12,821 bases of DNA. Source: Anaerocolumna sp. Lineage in GTDB: Bacteria > Bacillota > Clostridia > Lachnospirales > Lachnospiraceae. The notes beneath the pieces were generated by a model. The model saw only the letters and a program-made list of their open reading frames with translations. It ran no database searches and was not told the origin of the DNA. The stretch is from NCBI GenBank assembly GCA_029256035.1, contig JAQSYR010000010.1, positions 1-12,821 on the forward strand, written 5' to 3'. Made by a program: the position numbers and the translations under genes. Numbering within the stretch: the stretch's first letter is position 1; each line of letters begins with the position of its first letter. Positions 6,059 to 12,821 of the stretch are shown here, piece after piece.

Positions 6059-6406
6059 TTACATTTCTTCATCAACAGATGGAACCATAATTGTTGTTCC
6101 AGGTAAAAGGTAGATATCTTCAAGTTTATTATTTAACAGAATATCCTCAACCTCAATACCATGCATCATTAATATACTATGCATCGTCTCGCCTTCTTTA
6201 ACTACATGTTCCATTAAAGTTTCCATATTAACCGGATTAAGTACCGGAATACATATTTCTTCTCCAATTCTTAGGTTATAAATATCAACAAAAGGATTCG
6301 CTCTTAATATTGATGCCAAAGGAACATTGTATCTTCTACTAATGCTATATAACGTATCACCTTGTCTTATGATGTACACCATACAATTGTAATCTTCGTA
6401 ATTCAT
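6059..6406 (-). CDS. Small double-LysM protein, 115 aa
   Basis: Two LysM carbohydrate-binding repeats make up nearly the whole protein. In numbering from the ATG at 6406, the first is about residues 10-54 (YIIRQGDTLYSISRRYNVPL, then ILRANP and ICIPV) and the second about 66-108 (HVVKEGETMHSILMMHGIEV, then ILLNN and IMVPS). LysM binds N-acetylglucosamine-containing polymers such as peptidoglycan or spore cortex. There is no signal peptide, membrane helix or catalytic domain. In spore formers such cytosolic LysM proteins can be made in the mother cell and attach to the forespore surface (SafA is the Bacillus example); a spore-coat role is inferred. The frame stays open to a TTG at 6415, but the ATG fits better, with a weak GAAAG about 9 nt upstream. 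An internal ATG at 6382 directly before VYIIRQGD is a second possibility. It is transcribed alone, away from the divergent plus-strand gene. Confidence 0.88.
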   Translation of the reverse strand: MNYEDYNCMVYIIRQGDTLYSISRRYNVPLASILRANPFVDIYNLRIGEEICIPVLNPVNMETLMEHVVKEGETMHSILMMHGIEVEDILLNNKLEDIYLLPGTTIMVPSVDEEM

Positions 6407-6579
6407 GACAACCAACTTTCTTTTAATAGGAAGTTTATATATAAAATGAACTATCCTATCTAACTATATTCAATATTATTATATACAAATTAATACCCAT
6501 GGTTCCCTATTTGTATCTACTAATTTAGAAGTTTTTAATGCAGTTTACAAAAATTTTAAATTTAAGGAAAAAGAATAAG

Positions 6580-6608
6580 TTGAACTTAATTTCTATGTGT
6601 CGTATAAT
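6580..6608 (+). promoter_or_regulatory. Sigma-A promoter for the activase fusion gene
   Basis: TTGAAC (6580-6585, four of six consensus bases), a 17-bp spacer and a perfect TATAAT (6603-6608). Transcription would start near 6615, leaving a 5' leader of about 215 nt before the coding region. It is the best plus-strand promoter in the divergent region. Confidence 0.75.
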
Positions 6609-6800
6609 ACAAGTTGTTTATTATTCCTACTACAATTAAACCACATTTTACTAGTGTATATTATTACAAATTTCGCTTTTAAAGTGACTTATTATATAGA
6701 ATTTGGCATGAGACCGTCCAAATCCATATAGATAATTTATCAATAGAATATGTTTTTAACACTTATAATATAATTAGAAGATTCTAGTTTATATTATACA

Positions 6801-6811
6801 GAGGGAGGGAG
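6801..6811 (+). promoter_or_regulatory. Purine-rich ribosome binding site, offset from the annotated ATG
   Basis: GAGGGAGGGAG contains GGAGG (6804-6808), a strong match to the anti-Shine-Dalgarno. It is 20 nt from the ATG at 6829, too far for efficient initiation, but 8 nt from an in-frame ACG at 6817-6819. No ATG, GTG or TTG exists in frame between the two. Either the gene starts at the non-standard ACG, adding four residues, or the leader folds to bring the site closer: TTTAC/GTAAA (6814-6824) is a compact palindrome between them. Confidence 0.6.
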
Positions 6812-6828
6812 CCTTTACGGTAAACGTT

Positions 6829-9800
6829 ATGACACAAAACAAAATGAATCGACTTGGAATTGATATTGGATCTACAACTGTTAAAGTTGCTATTTTAGAT
6901 GAAAATAATAAAATATTATACTCTGAATATGCTAGACATTTTGCAAATATTCAGGAAACATTAGCTGAACTATTAAAAAATGCTAAAAACCAATTAGGAG
7001 ATTTGGATTTAGAACCTGTGATCACTGGTTCTGGAGGTTTATCCATATCAAAACACCTAAATGCGCCTTTTGTTCAAGAAGTTGTTGCTGTTTCTACTGC
7101 TTTGCAGGATTATGCACCTCAAACAGATGTTGCAATTGAACTTGGAGGAGAAGATGCCAAGATAATATACTTTACTAATGGAATTGATCAAAGAATGAAT
7201 GGAATATGTGCCGGTGGAACCGGATCCTTTATTGATCAGATGGCTACCTTATTACGAACGGATGCCGAAGGCCTAAACGAATATGCGAAAGATTATAAAT
7301 CCATTTACCCTATTGCTGCTAGATGTGGTGTGTTTGCTAAATCTGATGTGCAGCCTCTAATTAATGAAGGTGCAACAAAACCTGATTTAGCCGCTTCTAT
7401 ATTTCAGGCTGTTGTTAATCAAACAATAAGTGGTTTAGCCTGTGGTAAGCCTATTAAAGGCAATGTGGCATTTTTAGGAGGCCCTTTGCATTTCCTTACA
7501 GAATTAAAAAATGCATTTATTCGTACCCTTAATTTAACACCAGAGCAAACAATAGCACCATATCATTCCCATTTATTTGCTGCCATTGGTGCTGCTATGA
7601 ATAGTAATAAAGAATCAATAATTGGAATTAATAAATTAATAACTATGTTATCAGACGGAATTGAGATGGATTTTGAAGTCAGCCGAATGGATCCCCTCTT
7701 TCGTAATGAGGAAGAATATAAGGAATTTAAGGAACGTCATTCCAGATATGCTGTAAAAAAAGGTGACTTAAGTACATATGAAGGCCAATGTTTTCTTGGT
7801 ATTGATGCAGGTTCAACTACTACCAAAGTTGCTGTAGTTGGTGAAGATGGTTCCTTACTATATTCATTCTACAACAGTAATAATGGTAATCCTTTAAAAA
7901 CTGCGCTAAAATCTATTCAGGAAATTTATTCTATCTTACCTGATAGTGCTACTATTGTACGTTCCTGCTCTACCGGGTATGGCGAAGCTTTAATTAAAGC
8001 TGCGCTTATGCTTGATGAAGGTGAAGTTGAGACGGTAGCTCATTACTATGCCGCTTCCTTCTTTAATCCTAATGTTGACTGCATTCTTGATATTGGCGGT
8101 CAAGATATGAAATGTATTAAAATTAAAGATAACAGTGTTGATAGTGTTCAGCTGAACGAAGCTTGTTCTTCCGGTTGCGGATCCTTTATTGAAACTTTCG
8201 CTAAATCACTAAATTATGAAGTTGCTGATTTTGCTGATGTTGCATTATTTGGAAATAATCCCATTGATTTAGGTTCTAGATGTACCGTATTTATGAATTC
8301 TAAAGTTAAGCAGGCACAGAAAGAAGGAGCAACAGTTGCAGATATCTCCTCTGGACTTGCTTACTCTGTAATTAAAAATGCTATCTATAAAGTTATTAAA
8401 ATCACTGACCCTAAGGACCTTGGTGAAAATATAGTAGTTCAAGGCGGTACTTTCTATAATGATGCTGTCCTTAGAAGTTTTGAAAAATTAGCCAATTGCA
8501 CCGTTGTCCGCCCTGATATTGCTGGCATTATGGGGGCCTTTGGAGCCGCTTTAATAGCCAGAGAACATTATGCTGGCGAAGAAACATCAATGCTTTCCAT
8601 TGACCAGATAAATGCCTTAAAAGTTGAATCCTCTATGTCACGATGCAAAGGATGTACCAATAACTGCCAGCTTACTATTAATCGCTTTTCTGGAGGCAGA
8701 CAATATATTTCAGGAAATCGTTGTGAAAGAGGTTTAGGAAAAGTTAAAAATAAAGATAATATACCAAACTTGTTTGAATACAAATTAAAGCGACTCTTCT
8801 CCTATGAACCCTTAGAAGAAGATAAAGCATACCGTGGGAAAGTTGGTATACCAAGGGTATTAAATCTATATGAAAATTACCCCTTCTGGTTTACTTTCTT
8901 TACGAAACTTGGATATAAAGTTGTATTATCACCAGAATCTACAAGAAAAATATATGAATTAGGAATCGAATCCATACCTAGTGAATCTGAATGCTATCCT
9001 GCAAAAATTGTACATGGACATATTATGTGGCTTATGAAGCTGGGAATTGATTTTATCTTCTATCCAAGTATTCCATACGAAAGAAAAGAAGTTGAAGGTG
9101 CAAACAATCATTATAATTGTCCAATCGTTGCATCTTATAGTGAAAATATAAAAAATAATATGGAAGAATTAAAAGATAGAAATATTAATTTTCAGAATCC
9201 GTTCCTATCCTTTGAAAATGAAGACATTATTACGAAACGACTTATGGATATTATGAAAGAAATTGCGGATATCCAAGAAAATGAAGTGAAAGCTGCGGTA
9301 CATATGGCTTGGATGGAAATGGAAGCTGAAAGAGATGACATACGTAAAAAAGGGGAAGAAACCATTGCTTATTTAAAGGAAACCGGACGTAAAGGAATTG
9401 TTCTTGCAGGCAGACCTTATCATGCAGATTCTGAAATAAATCATGGAATACCGGAATTAATTACAAGTTACGGTGTGGCTGTACTTACGGAAGATAGCAT
9501 CTCTCACCTTGGTATGGTTGACAGACCTTTAGTTGCAGTAGACCAGTGGATGTATCATTCCAGATTATATGCCGCTGCTTCTTATGTGAAAACAATGCCA
9601 AATCTAGAACTGATTCAGCTAAATTCCTTTGGTTGTGGGCTGGATGCTGTTACCACAGATATGGTAAATGATATCTTAGCTAAGTCAGGAAAAATATACA
9701 CCGTACTTAAAATTGATGAAGTCAATAATCTTGGTGCCGCTAGAATACGTATTCGTTCTCTTTTATCTGCACTAAGAGATAGAGAACATAAACATCTGGT

Positions 9801-11064
9801 GAAAGCGAAAGTAGTCTCTAATGCACATAATAGAGTTGTTTTCACAGAAGAGATGCGTAAAACTTACACCATCTTGGCACCACAAATGTCACCAATCCAT
9901 TTTGATATTTTAGAATCTGCCATGGGTGCTGGCGGTTATCATGTGGAAGTTTTAGGCAATGATAACCATACTGCAGTTGATATGGGATTAAAATATGTGA
10001 ATAATGATGCCTGCTACCCTTCCTTAATGGTTGTTGGCCAGATTATGGATGCTCTGCTTTCTGGAAAATATGATCTGCATAAAGTGGCGATCATGATTAC
10101 TCAAACCGGAGGTGGCTGTCGTGCAACCAACTACATTAATTTTATCCGCAGAGCATTAGAAAAAGCAAATATGGCATATATACCTGTTGTTTCCATTAGT
10201 GCTCAGGGCCTTGAAAAAAACCCAGGGCTTAAGTTTACTCCAAAGTTACTAATTGGTGTAATTCAATCTTTAGTGTATGGTGATGTTTTAATGAGAATAC
10301 TGTATCGTACCAGACCATATGAATTAGAAGCAGGATCCGCTAATGCATTGCATAAAAAATGGACAGAAATCTGTAAAGTATCGGTTACCAATGGAAAATG
10401 GAATGAATTTAAAAAGAATTTGCGAAAGATGATTCATGAATTTGATACCCTCCCACTAAAGGATATAGTAAAACCAAGAGTTGGTATTGTAGGTGAAATT
10501 TTAGTTAAATTCTTACCTGCTGCCAATAATTATCTTGTAGATTTATTAGAAGCAGAGGGTGCGGAAGCTGTAGTTCCAGACTTAATAGATTTCTTTATGT
10601 ACAGTTCCTTTAACTCCAATTTTAAAGCTGAATTCTTAGGTTTTAAGAAAAGAACTGCCAAAATTAATAATTTGGTTATTAATGTTCTTGAATTTTGCCG
10701 AAAAGAAGCTAGAATTGCTCTAGAAAAAAGTGTACGCTTTGAACCACCAGTGCCTATTAAGAAGCTTGCAGAATATGCTGCTCCCATAGTTTCCCTTGGA
10801 AATCAAACAGGAGAAGGCTGGTTTTTAACTGGAGAAATGGTTGAATTAATTCATTCTGGTGTTAATAACATTGTTTGCGCTCAGCCATTTGGTTGTCTTC
10901 CTAACCACATTGTAGGCAAAGGCGTTATTAAAGAATTGCGTCTTCAGTATCCTGAATCTAATATTATTGCAATAGATTATGATCCTGGGGCAAGTGAAGT
11001 TAATCAGTTAAATCGAATTAAATTAATGTTAGCAACTGCAAATAAGAATCTAGCTACAGAATAA
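6829..11064 (+). CDS. Giant 2-hydroxyacyl-CoA dehydratase activase / dehydratase-like fusion, 1411 aa
   Basis: Two BcrAD/BadFG-type ATPase modules of the ASKHA fold lie in tandem: residues about 8-260 (GIDIGSTTVKVAI at 10, ELGGEDAK at 104, ICAGGTGSFID at 126, ARCGVFAKSDV at 164) and about 322-578 (GIDAGSTTTKVAV at 324, DIGGQDMK at 421, EACSSGCGSF at 444, SRCTVFMNSKV at 483). Both keep the two cysteines (127/166 and 446/485) that in HgdC-type activases hold a [4Fe-4S] cluster between two subunits. A Cys cluster follows (606, 609, 613, 632), then a DUF2229/HgdB-like region with Cys722 in SECYPAK and Cys764 in YNCP, and GRPYHADSEINHGIPE (861-876). A further region has SFGCGLDA (933-940), NDACYPS (1059-1065), TQTGGGCRATNY (1091-1102) and QPFGCLPNH (1352-1360). 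Known two-component relatives use ATP to inject a low-potential electron for radical dehydration or reduction. Here activator and client-like parts sit on one chain, with no hgdA/B, CoA-transferase or electron-transfer gene nearby. The substrate is unknown. Confidence 0.93.
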   Translation: MTQNKMNRLGIDIGSTTVKVAILDENNKILYSEYARHFANIQETLAELLKNAKNQLGDLDLEPVITGSGGLSISKHLNAPFVQEVVAVSTALQDYAPQTDVAIELGGEDAKIIYFTNGIDQRMNGICAGGTGSFIDQMATLLRTDAEGLNEYAKDYKSIYPIAARCGVFAKSDVQPLINEGATKPDLAASIFQAVVNQTISGLACGKPIKGNVAFLGGPLHFLTELKNAFIRTLNLTPEQTIAPYHSHLFAAIGAAMNSNKESIIGINKLITMLSDGIEMDFEVSRMDPLFRNEEEYKEFKERHSRYAVKKGDLSTYEGQCFLGIDAGSTTTKVAVVGEDGSLLYSFYNSNNGNPLKTALKSIQEIYSILPDSATIVRSCSTGYGEALIKAALMLDEGEVETVAHYYAASFFNPNVDCILDIGGQDMKCIKIKDNSVDSVQLNEACSSGCGSFIETFAKSLNYEVADFADVALFGNNPIDLGSRCTVFMNSKVKQAQKEGATVADISSGLAYSVIKNAIYKVIKITDPKDLGENIVVQGGTFYNDAVLRSFEKLANCTVVRPDIAGIMGAFGAALIAREHYAGEETSMLSIDQINALKVESSMSRCKGCTNNCQLTINRFSGGRQYISGNRCERGLGKVKNKDNIPNLFEYKLKRLFSYEPLEEDKAYRGKVGIPRVLNLYENYPFWFTFFTKLGYKVVLSPESTRKIYELGIESIPSESECYPAKIVHGHIMWLMKLGIDFIFYPSIPYERKEVEGANNHYNCPIVASYSENIKNNMEELKDRNINFQNPFLSFENEDIITKRLMDIMKEIADIQENEVKAAVHMAWMEMEAERDDIRKKGEETIAYLKETGRKGIVLAGRPYHADSEINHGIPELITSYGVAVLTEDSISHLGMVDRPLVAVDQWMYHSRLYAAASYVKTMPNLELIQLNSFGCGLDAVTTDMVNDILAKSGKIYTVLKIDEVNNLGAARIRIRSLLSALRDREHKHLVKAKVVSNAHNRVVFTEEMRKTYTILAPQMSPIHFDILESAMGAGGYHVEVLGNDNHTAVDMGLKYVNNDACYPSLMVVGQIMDALLSGKYDLHKVAIMITQTGGGCRATNYINFIRRALEKANMAYIPVVSISAQGLEKNPGLKFTPKLLIGVIQSLVYGDVLMRILYRTRPYELEAGSANALHKKWTEICKVSVTNGKWNEFKKNLRKMIHEFDTLPLKDIVKPRVGIVGEILVKFLPAANNYLVDLLEAEGAEAVVPDLIDFFMYSSFNSNFKAEFLGFKKRTAKINNLVINVLEFCRKEARIALEKSVRFEPPVPIKKLAEYAAPIVSLGNQTGEGWFLTGEMVELIHSGVNNIVCAQPFGCLPNHIVGKGVIKELRLQYPESNIIAIDYDPGASEVNQLNRIKLMLATANKNLATE

Positions 11065-11096
11065 TAATTGGTATTAAACTGGCATAGATTTAAATT

Positions 11097-11146
11097 AAAA
11101 ATAAGGAACAAAGTCTATTGCAGACTTTGTTCCTTATTTTTGTTTT
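11097..11146. terminator. Strong bidirectional intrinsic terminator
   Basis: A perfect 20-bp stem (11097-11116 with 11122-11141) and the 5-nt loop ATTGC. The core is GGAACAAAGTCT/AGACTTTGTTCC, flanked by AAAAATAA and TTATTTTT, so either strand gives a hairpin followed by a U-run (TTTTTGTTTT on plus; TTTTT then AATTT on minus). It starts 32 bp after the plus-strand gene and ends at the stop codon of the convergent acetyltransferase gene, serving both. Confidence 0.95.
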
Positions 11147-11610
11147 CACAAATTATTAATTATATCTTTTTCAAACTCTGTCATAAAAACATCTTTATCA
11201 ATACAGAAATCTTTTATTTTTTTATATCCATATTTCGCATATAAATTTACTGCAGGAAAATTCATTTTACCTGTACAAACCACAATTTTCTTTATATCCT
11301 TTTCTACTGTTTCTATAAACATTAATAACTGCCCGGCAATGCCTTGATTAAAGTAATTCGGATGTACTGCTACTCTATGCAGATCCAGGATTTCGTCATA
11401 ATATTTATAAGAAATAATCCCAGCAATTTTATCCTTTCTATAATATCCATAAAAGATTTCACCACTCTCCCTAATAGTCTCTATGGTATCTTTTAAGGTT
11501 GGAATCTCTGGATATCCGATTAAATCAGCCTCAATTTGATAGGAAGCCCTTTGTAATTCAATAATCTCTCTGGCTATAGCTGTATCATATAGGTTAAGCT
11601 TTTCAATCAT
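11146..11610 (-). CDS. GNAT-family N-acetyltransferase, 154 aa
   Basis: A cytoplasmic acetyl-CoA-dependent acetyltransferase fold. In numbering from the ATG at 11610, motif A is LHRVAVHPNYFNQGIAGQLL (77-96), where the QGIAG turn corresponds to the Q/R-x-x-G-x-G/A pyrophosphate loop. Motif B is NFPAVNLYAKYGYKKI (117-132), the usual N-x-x-A-x-x-LY-x-K-x-GF/Y element. The acceptor cannot be deduced. The frame is open to a TTG at 11625, but GGGAG lies 8 nt before the ATG at 11610, which decides the start. A minus-strand TATAAT at 11717-11722 with a weak -35 (TTTAAT, 17 bp away) may drive it; otherwise it is read through from tyrS, which has no clear terminator in the 145-bp gap. The gene ends at the bidirectional terminator. 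Confidence 0.9.
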   Translation of the reverse strand: MIEKLNLYDTAIAREIIELQRASYQIEADLIGYPEIPTLKDTIETIRESGEIFYGYYRKDKIAGIISYKYYDEILDLHRVAVHPNYFNQGIAGQLLMFIETVEKDIKKIVVCTGKMNFPAVNLYAKYGYKKIKDFCIDKDVFMTEFEKDIINNL

Positions 11611-11643
11611 ATATATTACTCCCAAACTTATATTAGTATAAAA

Positions 11644-11703
11644 TTACACAAGAGTTGAATCTTTTTCATAAATTTTCTTAGCAAATTCATATCTATCCCA
11701 CAT
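11644..11703 (-). other. Possible coding remnant or micro-ORF upstream of the acetyltransferase gene
   Basis: The minus strand encodes MWDRYEFAKKIYEKDSTLV and a stop. The frame stays open nine further codons upstream (to a stop at 11731-11733), adding SIIEFYR just before the Met. The amino-acid mix looks protein-like, but there is no proper ribosome binding site, and if the -10 at 11717-11722 is used the mRNA would begin almost at the ATG. It may be the decayed C-terminus of a lost gene, or chance. I do not assign a function. Confidence 0.2.
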
Positions 11704-11716
11704 CCTGTAAAACTCT

Positions 11717-11745
11717 ATTATACTATAATTTTAATTCTAATTAAA
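11717..11745 (-). promoter_or_regulatory. Candidate promoter for the acetyltransferase gene
   Basis: TATAAT (11717-11722) with TTTAAT 17 bp upstream (11740-11745) on the minus strand. The -10 is perfect but the -35 matches only three of six bases, and the surroundings are so AT-rich that chance occurrence is likely. The predicted leader would be about 100 nt. Confidence 0.3.
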
Positions 11746-11770
11746 GTTCTATTTTATAATTGTTTTTTAA

Positions 11771-12821
11771 TTATTTTATAATTTTTACAAATCGTTTTTT
11801 CCCAATTTTTATTACATCTCCACAGGCAATCACCATATCTAAATCCACTTCTTTTTCCTGATTCACTTGAATTCCTCCTTGAAGTAATAGCCGTCTAAAT
11901 TCACTATTACTTTGAACATATTTTTCTTTTACTAAAAGTGGAATAATATCTTTTAGCAAATCATTTTCTAATTCAATTATTAATTCTGGGATATTATCGG
12001 GAATATTTTTTTCTTCAAAAGCAGTTTTAAAGTATGTTATTGCTTCTTCTAATTCTTCTTTTGTATGATATAAAGCAGTTATTGTTTCTGCTAGTAATAA
12101 TTTTATATCCTTGGGATTTTTCCCCTCCATAAGTTCATTTTTAATCTTATGGATATTATCTGGGTGTATGTCAGTAGCCAATTCAAAATACTTAATAATT
12201 AAATCATCCGGTATCTCCATGACTTTTTTGAACATAACATAAGCAGGTTCATTAATCCCAATGTAATTTCCTAGACTTTTACTCATTTTTTCCTTCCCAT
12301 CCATGCCTTCTAGAATAGGCATAAAAATAGCTATCTGCTGTTCTTCTCCCATTGCTTTTTGTAAAGTTCTACCCATTAGTATATTAAATGTCTGGTCGGT
12401 CCCCCCAAGTTCAATGTCCGCATGGATGGACACAGAATCATAAGCCTGCATAATAGGATAAAAGAATTCATGTAGTCCAATTGGGACATTACTCTTATAT
12501 CGCTTTTGAAAATCATCTCTTTCTAATATTCTGGCTACAGTTGTTGTAGATGCTAAATGTACAATCTGCTCAAAAGTCAGTTTACTAAGCCATTGGCTAT
12601 TAAAAAGTACCTCTGTTCTATCTTTATCAAGTATTTTAAAAATTTGTTTCGTATAAGTTTTTGCATTTTCTAAAACATCTTCTTCTAATAATGCTTTTCT
12701 TCCCTGGGATTTACCTGTAGGATCTCCAATTCTCCCAGTAAAGTCACCGATGATAATGACAGCTTTATGTCCTAAATCCTGTAGTAGCTTTATTTTTCTA
12801 AGTACTACTGCATGCCCTAGA
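11771..12821 (-). CDS. tyrS: Tyrosyl-tRNA synthetase, N-terminus cut by the right edge
   Basis: Attaches tyrosine to tRNA-Tyr in the cytoplasm. The frame is open from the window edge to the TAA at 11771: 349 codons of a protein usually around 400-420 aa. The first visible residues are LGHAVVLRK, the end of the HIGH-type ATP motif, whose first His lies just outside. Then come IIIGDFTGRIGDPTGKS, HEFFYPIMQAYDS, IELGGTDQTFN (tyrosine/AMP pocket), and the KEKMSKSLGNYIGI loop, followed by the helical anticodon domain. A C-terminal S4 RNA-binding domain reads SEFRRLLLQGGIQVN to GKKRFVKI. KMSKS, and not the KFGKT/KFGKS of Bacillus TyrS, places it in the TyrZ-like clade. The Met at 12451 is internal; there is no frameshift. 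Any T-box leader would lie beyond the window. The downstream gap has only an AT-only palindrome (TTTAATT/AATTAAA) and no clear terminator. Confidence 0.96.
   Translation of the reverse strand, partial: LGHAVVLRKIKLLQDLGHKAVIIIGDFTGRIGDPTGKSQGRKALLEEDVLENAKTYTKQIFKILDKDRTEVLFNSQWLSKLTFEQIVHLASTTTVARILERDDFQKRYKSNVPIGLHEFFYPIMQAYDSVSIHADIELGGTDQTFNILMGRTLQKAMGEEQQIAIFMPILEGMDGKEKMSKSLGNYIGINEPAYVMFKKVMEIPDDLIIKYFELATDIHPDNIHKIKNELMEGKNPKDIKLLLAETITALYHTKEELEEAITYFKTAFEEKNIPDNIPELIIELENDLLKDIIPLLVKEKYVQSNSEFRRLLLQGGIQVNQEKEVDLDMVIACGDVIKIGKKRFVKIIK

Larger units (their letters stand above)
6407..6828. other. Divergent intergenic region between the LysM gene and the giant activase gene
   Basis: About 420 bp without a convincing ORF. 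On the plus strand it contains the sigma-A promoter at 6580-6608 and then a leader of about 215 nt with a small hairpin, ATTTGG (6701-6706) to CCAAAT (6718-6723), the short palindrome TAGAAGATTCTA at about 6775-6786, and the strong ribosome binding site at 6801-6811. On the minus strand TATAAT-like sequences precede the LysM gene, but none has a convincing -35 box. A sporulation sigma factor may be used there, though I could not identify one by eye. No known riboswitch is recognisable. Confidence 0.55.

Noticed and set aside
8568..10787. Three minus-strand open frames (8568-8783, 9615-9845, 10530-10787).
   Set aside because: All are antisense to the 1411-aa fusion gene, whose frame has conserved motifs throughout these stretches.
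11611..11625. TTG at 11625 as start of the acetyltransferase gene.
   Set aside because: GGGAG at optimal distance from the ATG at 11610 overlaps this TTG region and decides for the ATG.
12452..12821. Possible frameshifted or 5'-truncated tyrS, because the first in-window Met in frame is at 12451.
   Set aside because: The same frame is open to the window edge and encodes the expected N-terminal half, including the LGH of the HIGH motif, so the gene is intact but cut by the edge.
1..12821. Defence island, prophage, CRISPR or mobile element.
   Set aside because: No integrase, transposase, repeat-spacer array, tRNA or att-like duplication was seen; the genes are core or lineage-typical.

Overview
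This is an AT-rich window (roughly one third G+C by eye) with Firmicutes-style AGGAGG ribosome binding sites and consensus sigma-A promoters. Its gene set resembles an anaerobic, spore-forming clostridium, most likely Lachnospiraceae (Lachnoclostridium/Clostridium phytofermentans-like). The placement rests on remembered family resemblance: the rhomboid-like protein with a zinc-binding tail, the short protein next to a DUF2953 protein, the giant 2-hydroxyacyl-CoA dehydratase activase, and a KMSKS-type tyrosyl-tRNA synthetase. No search was run.

Layout. All genes read on the minus strand except one. In minus-strand transcription order from position 6415 down to 1 they are: a small double-LysM protein (6059-6406); a leader with a perfect sigma-A promoter and a 26-codon upstream ORF, feeding a CorA-type cation transporter (4717-5658); a rhomboid/derlin-like membrane protein without the catalytic dyad (3805-4680); pyruvate kinase (2247-3665); an all-helical protein of unknown function with two similar halves (749-2179), separated from pyk only by a strong hairpin; a 106-aa conserved hypothetical (338-658); and the N-terminus of a DUF2953-type membrane protein that runs off the left edge. 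The centre and right hold the single plus-strand gene, a 4.2-kb ORF (6829-11064) that fuses two ATPase activase modules to a 2-hydroxyacyl-CoA-dehydratase-like Fe-S region. It has its own sigma-A promoter (6580-6608) and a long leader. A near-perfect 20-bp bidirectional terminator (11097-11146) separates it from a convergent GNAT acetyltransferase (11146-11610) and a tyrosyl-tRNA synthetase truncated by the right edge (11771-12821).

How the genes relate. Most are housekeeping or sporulation-lineage genes, not a defence island or mobile element; I see no transposase, integrase, CRISPR, rRNA or tRNA. Pyruvate kinase and the helical protein share a transcript unless the hairpin between them terminates fully, and the helical gene may read on into the 106-aa/DUF2953 pair, which also has an extended -10 promoter. 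CorA and the rhomboid-like protein are 36-45 bp apart and probably co-transcribed.

The items most worth attention are: (i) the orphan fused activase/dehydratase-like protein of unknown substrate, with its unusual translation start region; (ii) the corA leader, where an upstream ORF overlaps one arm of two mutually exclusive RNA pairings next to the corA ribosome binding site; (iii) the catalytically dead rhomboid with a C-terminal Cys/His metal site; and (iv) a 13-bp inverted repeat with a nested hairpin (5973-6046) that no gene explains.
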